Shown: positions 42,081-49,947 of the stretch, one piece after another
How the letters are laid out: each line of letters begins with the position of its first letter
Position numbering within the stretch: the first letter of the stretch is position 1
Assembly: GCF_018380615.1 (NCBI RefSeq)
Contig: NZ_JAGYVZ010000020.1
Span: 1-64,000, forward strand
Source of the DNA: Flavobacterium psychroterrae
Lineage (GTDB): Bacteria > Bacteroidota > Bacteroidia > Flavobacteriales > Flavobacteriaceae
Length of the DNA stretch: 64,000 nucleotides
Direction: 5' to 3'
Notes under the pieces: model-generated
The model's database searches: none
Seen by the model: only the letters and a program-made list of their open reading frames with translations
Told to the model about the DNA's origin: nothing
Translations under genes and position numbers: made by a program

Positions 42081-45000
42081 ATGAAATTGTTTTTGGATAA
42101 CCATTTTATTACTAAAATTAAAAACTATTCTTTAGTAATAGTTGTTTTGTCACTGCTCTATTCCTGTGCGACGCATAAAGCGCAATATGGGAAAAATGTT
42201 AGTGCTAACGAAACGGAAAACGCAACTGATACTATAAAAATTGCACACACTATTTATTTAGTTGGTGATGCAGGAAATGCTGACGAAGAACAAGCGCAGC
42301 AAACACTTGAACTATTGCACCAAAAGCTAAAGAAATCGAATAAAAAAGCCACATTATTATTTTTAGGAGATAATATTTATCCTAAGGGTTTTCCTAGTGA
42401 TGATAATGCTTCAGAGAAGGCTTTAGCCGAAACAAAACTTACTAATCAATTAAAACTTACTAAAGGTTTTAAAGGAAAAACAATTATGATTCCCGGAAAT
42501 CACGATTGGTATAATGGGATTAAAGGTCTTGAACGCCAGGCAGATTTTGTTACGAAATATATGAATGATAAAAAATCATTTTTACCAAGAAAAAGTTGTG
42601 CAATCGAAGATGTGAAAATCGACAGCACTGCAACTTTAATTACAATTGACAGCGAATGGTTTCTTGAAGATTGGGACAATCATCCAACAATCAATGATAA
42701 TTGTGACATTAAAACCAGAGAAGACTTTTTTGATGAGCTGGAAAATCTTTTAAATAAAAACCAGGAAAAAACTGTTGTCATCGCCATTCACCATCCTTTG
42801 ATGAGTAACGGAACGCATGGAGGACAATTTTCGTTAGAGAAACAATTGTTTCCTCTTGAGAAAAAAATACCATTGCCAATAATTGGTTCTTTCATCAATT
42901 TATTGCGAAAAACATCTGGCGCAAGTCCGCAAGATATTCAAAACAAACAATATACTGTTTATGCAAAGAGAATTAAAACACTCTTACAAAAACAGAAAAA
43001 TGTAATTGTAGTTTCCGGACACGATCATAATCTTCAGTATGTTAACAAGGAAAATATCAAGCAAATTATTAGCGGTGCCGGATCAAAATCTGAAGCTGCA
43101 AGAGCAATAAATCCTACTGAATTCTCTTATGGAGGAAATGGTTATGCCACTTTGACTTTATTTAAAAGCGGTGATGCAAAAGTTGCTTTCTTCGGGAATG
43201 AAAACAATAAAGAAAAGCTTCTTTTTGAGCATGAGATCATAAAAGCAAAAGAAATTAATTGGGCTGCAGGTGTTGACAATAAATTTCCAGCAACTGTAAA
43301 GACTTCTATCTATTCTGAAAAAATGACTCAGAAAAGTTTATTCCATAAATTCTTATTCGGAAATCATTATAGAAAATATTATAGTTTACCAATTGAGGCT
43401 CGCACAGCAACTTTAGATACTTTAATGGGCGGTTTAAAACCAATTCGCGAAGGCGGAGGACATCAATCGGTTTCTTTAAGAATGTCTGATCCTAAAGGTC
43501 GTGAATACGTAATGCGTGCCTTGAAAAAAAGTGCTACCGTATTTTTACAATCGGTTGCTTTTAAGGATCAATATGTTGTGAATGATTTTGAAGATACGTA
43601 TGCGGAGAATTTCCTGCTGGATTTTTACACAACTTCGCATCCTTATACTCCATTTGCTGTTGGTAATATGGCAGACAAAATAGGATTGGCGCATACAAAT
43701 CCAGTTTTATATTATATCCCAAAACAGAATGGCTTGAGGGAATTCAACTCTAATTTTGGAGATGAATTATATATGGTGGAAGAAAGACCGGCGGACAATC
43801 ATTTAGACGGTAAAAATTTTGGAAATCCGTCTAATATTATCAGTACCGAGGATATGATGGCAAATCTTCATAAAGATGAAAAATATTCCGTGGATGAAAA
43901 TGAATATATAAAAGCGCGTTTGTTTGACATGCTTATTGGTGATTGGGACAGACACAGCGATCAATGGCGTTGGGCAGAATATAAAAAAGATGGCAAGGTT
44001 ACTTATAAGCCAATTCCGCGTGATCGTGATCAGGCTTTTGTTAAATACGACGGAACTTTACTTTCTATTTTAATGAATATTCCGGCGTTACGTCATATGC
44101 GAACTTTCAAAAATAAAATTGATAACGTAAAATGGCTGAACAGAGAACCATATCCAATGGATCTGGCTTTTTTAAGAACTGCAAATGAAAAAGACTGGCT
44201 GGCTCAGGCAAAATATATTCAGGAAAACTTATCTGATAATGATATTGACAATGCTTTTAAAAGTTTACCAGAAGAAGTTCAGGATGCAACAATTGCAGAT
44301 ATCCGACAAAAATTAAAGAACAGAAAAAAGGATCTTCAAAAATATGCTTCGGACTATTTTGATGTTTTAAGCCATACCGTTATGATTGCCGGAACTGATA
44401 AAAAAGACAAATTCGTGATCAATCATAAATCTAAAAAAAGTATCGAAATTCAGGTTTACCGAGTTAAAAAAGAAGGGGATGAGTTAGTTTATACCAAAAA
44501 TGTTACGGATGATAAAACTAGTAATCTTTGGATTTATGGTTTAGATGATAATGATATTTTTCAGGTAACCGGAAATGAGAAATCAAAAATCAAAATTAGG
44601 TTGATTGGTGGTCAAAACAATGATACTTATAATATTGAAAACGGAAAACGAGTAATTGTTTATGATTTTAAATCAAAAGAAAACACATATAATCTAGATT
44701 CTAAAACTCAGACGCAATTAACGGATGATTATGATGTGAATTTATACAATTACGAAAAACCTAAATATAATGTTATTTCAGGATTGCCAAACATTGGATT
44801 TAATCCGGACGATGGTGTAAAAGTGGGTATTAATTTAAATTATACGGTTAACAATTTCAAACAAAATCCTTATACGCAAAGACACGTTTTAAATGCGTTT
44901 TATTACTTTGCAACCGGTGGTTTAGAGTTTAATTATGTGGCACATTTTCCGGGATTATTGGGTAAATGGATTATTGATGCTGAATCGCAATATACTACGC

Positions 45001-45815
45001 CAAATTTTGCCATAAATTATTTTGGATACGGAAATGAATCTGTAAACAATACTGAAGATTTAGGAATGGATTATAATCGTGTTCGTATTCAGAAATTTAA
45101 TATTTTGGGAGCGATCAGACACGTTGGACGATACGGAAGTGAATTTAGTATCCAGCCGATGTTACAGCAAATGAGGGTTGAAGAAACTGAAAATAGATTT
45201 ATCGATACTCCAAATATTATAAATCCAAATGTTTTTGACAGTCAGGTTTATGGTGGAGCAAAAATTAAGTATCATTTCAAAAATGCTGATTTTGCTGCAA
45301 AACCAACTTTAGGAATCGCTTTTATGGTTTCGGCTGCATGGATGACTAATCTGGACGATACTAAGAAAAATTTTCCAACTATTGAAAGTTTATTAGGTTT
45401 TACACATAAAATTGATCACAACGGGAAACTTGTTTTAGCGACTCTTTTTAAAGGAAAAGCAATTTTGAATAATAACTATGAGTTTTATCAAGGGGCAACT
45501 TTAGGTGGAGATACTGATTTACGCGGTTATAGAAATGAGCGTTTTTTAGGAAGTTCATATTTCTCCCAAAGTAGTGATTTAAGATTAAGCCTGGGTAAAA
45601 TTAGAAAAACAATTGCGCCTTTGACTTATGGAGTTTTGGGTGGTTTTGATTATGGAAGAATTTGGCTTGATGGCGAAAGTTCAAAAAAATGGCACCAGGA
45701 TTATGGCGGCGGACTTTGGTTAAATGCAATAAATGTTCTAACAGCAAGAATCTCTTATTTCAAATCTCCGGACGAAGAAGGAAGGGTTATTTTTGGAGCG
45801 GCATATAGTTTTTAA
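42081..45815 (+). CDS. Lipoprotein with metallophosphoesterase and outer membrane barrel domains
   Basis: A 1244-residue protein. A lipoprotein signal ends at L-L-Y-S-C with Cys29. A calcineurin-like phosphoesterase (residues 50-370) has G-D-A-G-N, L-G-D-N-I-Y, P-G-N-H-D-W-Y, H-H-P and G-H-D-H-N motifs, so all metal ligands seem present. A middle region (residues 420-860) includes D-R-D-Q-A-F and resembles a kinase-like or surface-antigen linker. The C-terminal 380 residues look like a BamA/surface-antigen barrel (G-A-T-L-G-G-D-T-D-L-R-G-Y-R-N-E-R-F-L-G near residue 1135), ending in Y-S-F. It would act at the outer membrane; the substrate is unknown. Confidence 0.88.
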   Translation: MKLFLDNHFITKIKNYSLVIVVLSLLYSCATHKAQYGKNVSANETENATDTIKIAHTIYLVGDAGNADEEQAQQTLELLHQKLKKSNKKATLLFLGDNIYPKGFPSDDNASEKALAETKLTNQLKLTKGFKGKTIMIPGNHDWYNGIKGLERQADFVTKYMNDKKSFLPRKSCAIEDVKIDSTATLITIDSEWFLEDWDNHPTINDNCDIKTREDFFDELENLLNKNQEKTVVIAIHHPLMSNGTHGGQFSLEKQLFPLEKKIPLPIIGSFINLLRKTSGASPQDIQNKQYTVYAKRIKTLLQKQKNVIVVSGHDHNLQYVNKENIKQIISGAGSKSEAARAINPTEFSYGGNGYATLTLFKSGDAKVAFFGNENNKEKLLFEHEIIKAKEINWAAGVDNKFPATVKTSIYSEKMTQKSLFHKFLFGNHYRKYYSLPIEARTATLDTLMGGLKPIREGGGHQSVSLRMSDPKGREYVMRALKKSATVFLQSVAFKDQYVVNDFEDTYAENFLLDFYTTSHPYTPFAVGNMADKIGLAHTNPVLYYIPKQNGLREFNSNFGDELYMVEERPADNHLDGKNFGNPSNIISTEDMMANLHKDEKYSVDENEYIKARLFDMLIGDWDRHSDQWRWAEYKKDGKVTYKPIPRDRDQAFVKYDGTLLSILMNIPALRHMRTFKNKIDNVKWLNREPYPMDLAFLRTANEKDWLAQAKYIQENLSDNDIDNAFKSLPEEVQDATIADIRQKLKNRKKDLQKYASDYFDVLSHTVMIAGTDKKDKFVINHKSKKSIEIQVYRVKKEGDELVYTKNVTDDKTSNLWIYGLDDNDIFQVTGNEKSKIKIRLIGGQNNDTYNIENGKRVIVYDFKSKENTYNLDSKTQTQLTDDYDVNLYNYEKPKYNVISGLPNIGFNPDDGVKVGINLNYTVNNFKQNPYTQRHVLNAFYYFATGGLEFNYVAHFPGLLGKWIIDAESQYTTPNFAINYFGYGNESVNNTEDLGMDYNRVRIQKFNILGAIRHVGRYGSEFSIQPMLQQMRVEETENRFIDTPNIINPNVFDSQVYGGAKIKYHFKNADFAAKPTLGIAFMVSAAWMTNLDDTKKNFPTIESLLGFTHKIDHNGKLVLATLFKGKAILNNNYEFYQGATLGGDTDLRGYRNERFLGSSYFSQSSDLRLSLGKIRKTIAPLTYGVLGGFDYGRIWLDGESSKKWHQDYGGGLWLNAINVLTARISYFKSPDEEGRVIFGAAYSF

Positions 45816-45818
45816 GGA

Positions 45819-46055
45819 AAGGTTCTGAGGTTCTGAGTTGCTAAGGTTCTAAGTTTTTAGTCTTAGGTTCAAAGTTGCAGGGGCTCAAAGTAACAAAGGT
45901 TTTTTGCCACGAATTTCACAAATTTCACAAATTATATATTCGTGGAAATTTGTAAAATTCGTGGCAAACTTTTTTATTCTTGTTCTTATTGAGTTTAATT
46001 TTCAATTTTTTAAGCCTAAAAACTTAGCAACTTAGCAACTTAGAGACTAAGTAAC
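45819..46055. repeat. Nested palindromic repeat
   Basis: Outer arms made of 8-bp words: GTTCTGAG, TTGCTAAG, GTTCTAAG on the left (45819-45860) and AACTTAGC, AACTTAGC, AACTTAGA on the right (46021-46044). Inside lies a second hairpin of 9-bp words, 45906-45926 and 45945-45965, matching at 20 of 21 positions. This gap between convergent genes has no open gene. Confidence 0.8.
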
Positions 46056-46063
46056 TTTTTTTT

Positions 46064-46921
46064 TCACAACTTAAACTCATAAACATTCCCTCCTACTTTA
46101 TTTGTCTTTTCATCGGCAATTAATAAAGTATTATTGTCTTTGAAAACTATGGCTTCTTTTTGTGAAAAGTGATTTAGTTTTATTTCGGTTTGCGTTCCTT
46201 TATGGAATAAATCGCCTTTGTAACCTTTGAACAAAACAATTTTATCGTGACTTAACAAAACTACTTTTTTTCCGTCAGGACTAATTGTTGCGCTTGTTAG
46301 AACGCAATGATTGTAATTATCACAGGTTTTAAATTCTCCTATTTTAGTTGCTTTTTGAGTTCCCGGAGCATTTAATATCTTGTAGATAAAAGCTGTTCCG
46401 TCAAAACCTTTGCTTCGGTTTTTTGTGAAAAGATAAAAGTAATTTCCGTGTTCAAAAAAACCTTCTACATCATAAAATAATTCTTTTTTCTTTGGAGGAA
46501 ATTCTGTTTGTTCAGGATATGAGAATGAAACTTTATATTCGGCTACAGCCAAATCTTTATTCAGCTGATTTTTATTGACCTTATAAATACACAAATCTTT
46601 GCGTTCGTTATCATTATTTCCAAAATCTCCAATATAAAGATTACCGCTTTTATCTTTTGTAATATCTTCCCAATCAACATTTGTTGCATTTGAGATTGTG
46701 ATTGTTTTGGCTATTTTACCATTTGAATTTATGGCATAAATGGCATTTTTATTTCCGCTGTCTTCTAATGTATAAATCAAATTACTTTCAGGAAAATAGG
46801 TAATCCCCGAAACTTCTTTTAACTTTTTTGGCAGTGAATAAAGTGTTTTCAAATCATCATTTGATTGTTGCTGACATGCCAATAAAGCGATAGAAATTCC
46901 AAGTAAAAAAAACTTTTTCAT
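46064..46921 (-). CDS. SdiA-regulated-like beta-propeller lipoprotein
   Basis: A 285-residue lipoprotein with Cys16 after L-L-A-C. The ATG at 46921 gives the signal peptide. The body has repeated strands of a propeller (V-S-G-I-T-Y-F-P-E-S-N, I-Y-T-L-E-D-S-G, D-W-E-D-I-T-K-D-K-S-G-N-L-Y-I-G-D-F-G-N-N), which resemble the SdiA-regulated domain family. It probably sits on a membrane facing the periplasm. Its function is unknown. Confidence 0.8.
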   Translation of the reverse strand: MKKFFLLGISIALLACQQQSNDDLKTLYSLPKKLKEVSGITYFPESNLIYTLEDSGNKNAIYAINSNGKIAKTITISNATNVDWEDITKDKSGNLYIGDFGNNDNERKDLCIYKVNKNQLNKDLAVAEYKVSFSYPEQTEFPPKKKELFYDVEGFFEHGNYFYLFTKNRSKGFDGTAFIYKILNAPGTQKATKIGEFKTCDNYNHCVLTSATISPDGKKVVLLSHDKIVLFKGYKGDLFHKGTQTEIKLNHFSQKEAIVFKDNNTLLIADEKTNKVGGNVYEFKL

Positions 46922-47033
46922 AATAATATTTTTTTGTTTTAAACTCAATTTTAAAACATAGAAGTTATATAAATTCATGTAAACACAAAATCTTAGATTA
47001 TCTTAAATAACTTATATGGTAAAAAAAATTAAA

Positions 47034-48086
47034 TTAAATTAAATGTGTGTTTTTAAAATTGCGTGTGATGAACTCAAACGCCGCAAACATAATATGTCCC
47101 ATTGATATGGCGTTTTTAAATTTCATATCATTGGTATAACGGTACAATTCCATTTTTAGTTGATTCAAATGTTCATCGGTCGAAATAGTATCGTGACACA
47201 TTATATTCAATAATTTTTTGATTCTGTTTTCGGCAGAGTGAATCCGTTTTGCTAGAATTGCCCTTTCTTCATCTTTATACTGAATAATAGATCGTTCTTC
47301 CAGTTTATCTTTAATCAGTTTAATCATGGGATAATTCTCTTTGAAAAACTGCGGACGATATACTTTAAAATTCCCCTCGTAACATTGCTGATCAAAATCA
47401 ATTGGACGAATTTTATAAACAACCTGATCAAAATCGTGAATAGGTACAATTACATAATTATACGCCCTCATATCGCCTAAAAGCCTTATCATACAACGTT
47501 CGTTGAACTTTACAAACTCTTTTGCAATTTGCGATTTTTCCATTTCGGTACATTTATCTAATAATGTATCCATAAAAACATCGCCTGGAATGCCAATAAT
47601 ATGTTCTTCGATTAAAGTGTCTTTATAAACCAGAAAGTTAATTTTATCCGGCGATAAAATATCTTCTAATTCCAGCCCGTAAATTCTGGAAGCATCTGCT
47701 TTTTTGATATAAAAATGGACATAATTATCATTAAGGATATTTCGAACTTTTATTCTGAAAGGTTTCGAATTTCCGAAAGTACAATAATCAATTGCATCCA
47801 CATTTAAAAACTGAATGATCTCGCTATTACCATCAGAATGTAAAAGCGAATATATTTTTTTTAGATTTAAATCAATTTCATTTCTTTCAAATTCCCCATA
47901 ATAAACCCGAATCCATAAAGTATCGGTTTCATTTTTATCGTACACATTTACAGAACCTGAAAACCGCAATAAATCATCATAGAACACAGATACTTTCGAA
48001 ATACGTTCGTATCGTTCTAAATAATTTAAAAGAGATTGCGTTAAAGGGTATGACGGTTTTTTTAAAACCATTAAAGGTTCGCTCAT
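47034..48086 (-). CDS. Unknown protein with kinase-like motifs
   Basis: A 350-residue cytoplasmic protein of no family I can name. Residues 204-210 read G-D-M-R-A-Y-N and residues 229-234 read I-D-F-D-Q-Q, which resembles the catalytic loop (D-x-x-x-x-N) and metal-binding D-F-D of HipA- or aminoglycoside-type kinases. A preceding stretch, E-E-H-I-I-G-I-P-G-D (160-169), could be part of the hinge. The C-terminal 110 residues are helical. The kinase idea is an inference from motif order only. It is followed by nothing in its own direction except the lipoprotein gene. Confidence 0.65.
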   Translation of the reverse strand: MSEPLMVLKKPSYPLTQSLLNYLERYERISKVSVFYDDLLRFSGSVNVYDKNETDTLWIRVYYGEFERNEIDLNLKKIYSLLHSDGNSEIIQFLNVDAIDYCTFGNSKPFRIKVRNILNDNYVHFYIKKADASRIYGLELEDILSPDKINFLVYKDTLIEEHIIGIPGDVFMDTLLDKCTEMEKSQIAKEFVKFNERCMIRLLGDMRAYNYVIVPIHDFDQVVYKIRPIDFDQQCYEGNFKVYRPQFFKENYPMIKLIKDKLEERSIIQYKDEERAILAKRIHSAENRIKKLLNIMCHDTISTDEHLNQLKMELYRYTNDMKFKNAISMGHIMFAAFEFITRNFKNTHLI

Positions 48087-48103
48087 TTTGAATATCTTTA
48101 TTA

Positions 48104-48111
48104 CAAATTTA
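48104..48111 (-). promoter_or_regulatory. -7 box of the kinase-like unknown gene
   Basis: The plus strand CAAATTTA is TAAATTTG on the minus strand (TAnnTTTG), ending 17 bp before the ATG at 48086. Confidence 0.5.
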
Positions 48112-48180
48112 CATTAAATAAAATTTAGCGTAACAATATCGAAGTTGAATCGTCATACTTAAAACTAAAACCGAAATAAT

Positions 48181-49092
48181 TTGGAAACCATACTTACTAT
48201 TGAAAATCTTCACAAAAGATACGGGCGAATTCAAGCCTTAAAAAATGTTTCTTTTGAAATACAAAAAGGCCGCGTTTATGGAATTCTAGGTCCCAACGGA
48301 AGCGGAAAATCAACCACTTTAGGTATTGTACTGAATGTTGTAAACCGTACATCAGGAAATTATAGTTGGTTTGGCGGAAAAGTTCAAACTCACGAAGCTT
48401 TGAAAAAAGTAGGCGCTATTATAGAAAGACCAAACTTTTATCCTTACATGACTGCCGAAGAAAACCTGAAATTGGTTTGTAAAATAAAAAGCATCGATTA
48501 TTCTAAAATCAACGAGAAACTTAATTTAGTTGGTTTAACCGAAAGAAAAGACAGCAAATTCAGTACTTTTTCGTTAGGAATGAAACAGCGTTTAGCCATT
48601 GCATCAGCGCTTTTAAACGATCCTGAAATACTGATTTTAGATGAACCTACAAATGGTTTAGACCCGCAGGGAATTCACCAGATTCGTGATATTATCAAAA
48701 AAATTGCTTCGCAGGGAACCACTATTTTATTGGCTTCGCATTTATTAGATGAAGTTGAAAAAGTTTGTTCTCATGTAATTGTTTTAAGAAAAGGAGAAAT
48801 TCTTTATTCAGGTGCAGTGGATTCAATGTCAGCAAATGAAGGTTTTTTTGAAGTTATGTCCGATGATAATGTTACGCTAAAAAATGTTTTGGCAACCCAT
48901 TCAGCAATTGACAAAATTACCGAAGAAGATGGTAAACTTTTGGTTTACTTAAAATCAGAATTATCAGCTTCAGAACTAAATCAGTTTTTATTTTCTAAAA
49001 ACATTGCTTTGAGCCATTTGGTAAAACGCAAAAACAGTTTAGAAGCTCAATTTTTAGAATTAACAAAAAACGCCACCATCCAAAACAACTAA
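48181..49092 (+). CDS. ABC transporter ATP-binding protein
   Basis: A 303-residue ATPase. Walker A is G-P-N-G-S-G-K-S-T-T (residues 39-48), the signature is F-S-L-G-M-K-Q-R, Walker B is I-L-I-L-D-E-P-T-N-G-L-D and the switch His is in L-L-A-S-H. The C-terminal 80 residues are an extra domain typical of the multidrug/bacitracin (CcmA) group. It starts at TTG in my reading; no ATG gives the conserved N-terminus. The permease follows 4 bp later. Confidence 0.95.
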   Translation: METILTIENLHKRYGRIQALKNVSFEIQKGRVYGILGPNGSGKSTTLGIVLNVVNRTSGNYSWFGGKVQTHEALKKVGAIIERPNFYPYMTAEENLKLVCKIKSIDYSKINEKLNLVGLTERKDSKFSTFSLGMKQRLAIASALLNDPEILILDEPTNGLDPQGIHQIRDIIKKIASQGTTILLASHLLDEVEKVCSHVIVLRKGEILYSGAVDSMSANEGFFEVMSDDNVTLKNVLATHSAIDKITEEDGKLLVYLKSELSASELNQFLFSKNIALSHLVKRKNSLEAQFLELTKNATIQNN

Positions 49093-49095
49093 ACA

Positions 49096-49932
49096 ATGAA
49101 CAGACTTATCTCTATAGAATTACAAAAAATCTGGAAAAACAAAGCCAGTCGTGTCCTTACTTTAACTTATTTTATTTTACTTTCCTTCATTGCATTAATT
49201 GCTTCTATAAAATTTGATATTGGTCCTTTTAAATTTCATTTTGCCGAAATGGGGATTTTCAATTTTCCGTATATATGGCATTTTAATACTTATGTTGCGG
49301 CTTTACTGAAATTTTTCCTCGCTATTGTTATTGTTTCCATGATGGCAAACGAATATAGTTATGGTACTTTGAAACAAAATTTAATTGATGGCTTAAGCAA
49401 GCAAGAATTTATATTATCTAAATTTCTTACGGTCGTATTATTTGCTTTAATCTCAACCATTTTCGTTTTTGTAATGAGTTTAATTCTCGGATATAGCTTT
49501 TCGTCTTATACAGAATTCGATGTTGTATTTATGGATTTAGATTATCTTCTGGCATTTTTTGTAAAACTTACGGCTTTCTTTTCTTTCTGTTTATTTTTAG
49601 GAATTTTAGTAAAACGTTCTGCATTTGCATTAGGATTTCTTTTGGTATGGAGTATTGCTGAAGGCATTATAAAAGGACTTTTAGTTTTTAAAATTTTTCC
49701 AAATAGTAATATTGGCAATTACATTACACAATTCCTTCCTCTGGAAGCCATGTCTAATTTAATCGTTGAACCTATTACAAGATTATCAGTTATAAAAAGT
49801 ATTGGAACGCAAATGGGTGTAGAAAACACCAAAGATTACGGTGTTCATTATCTTTCAATTCTGATCGTTTTAGTATGGACATTTTTATTCATATACTTTT
49901 CTTACAACCTATTAAAAAATCGAGATTTATAG
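49096..49932 (+). CDS. ABC transporter permease
   Basis: A 278-residue membrane protein with six predicted helices of the ABC-2 type. The N-terminal M-N-R-L-I-S-I-E-L-Q-K-I-W-K-N-K-A elbow precedes the first helix. It pairs with the ATPase before it; such pairs export peptides, lipids or antibiotics or act in gliding machinery. Substrate unknown. The adhesin-like gene follows 15 bp later, so the three may be one transcript. Confidence 0.9.
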   Translation: MNRLISIELQKIWKNKASRVLTLTYFILLSFIALIASIKFDIGPFKFHFAEMGIFNFPYIWHFNTYVAALLKFFLAIVIVSMMANEYSYGTLKQNLIDGLSKQEFILSKFLTVVLFALISTIFVFVMSLILGYSFSSYTEFDVVFMDLDYLLAFFVKLTAFFSFCLFLGILVKRSAFALGFLLVWSIAEGIIKGLLVFKIFPNSNIGNYITQFLPLEAMSNLIVEPITRLSVIKSIGTQMGVENTKDYGVHYLSILIVLVWTFLFIYFSYNLLKNRDL

Positions 49933-49947
49933 TATATTTGTCAGGCT

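Noticed and set aside
48181..49932. GldA/GldF gliding ABC transporter
   Set aside because: The ATPase and single permease match the general CcmA/ABC-2 type, and no gldG-like gene follows; I see no specific evidence for the gliding system.
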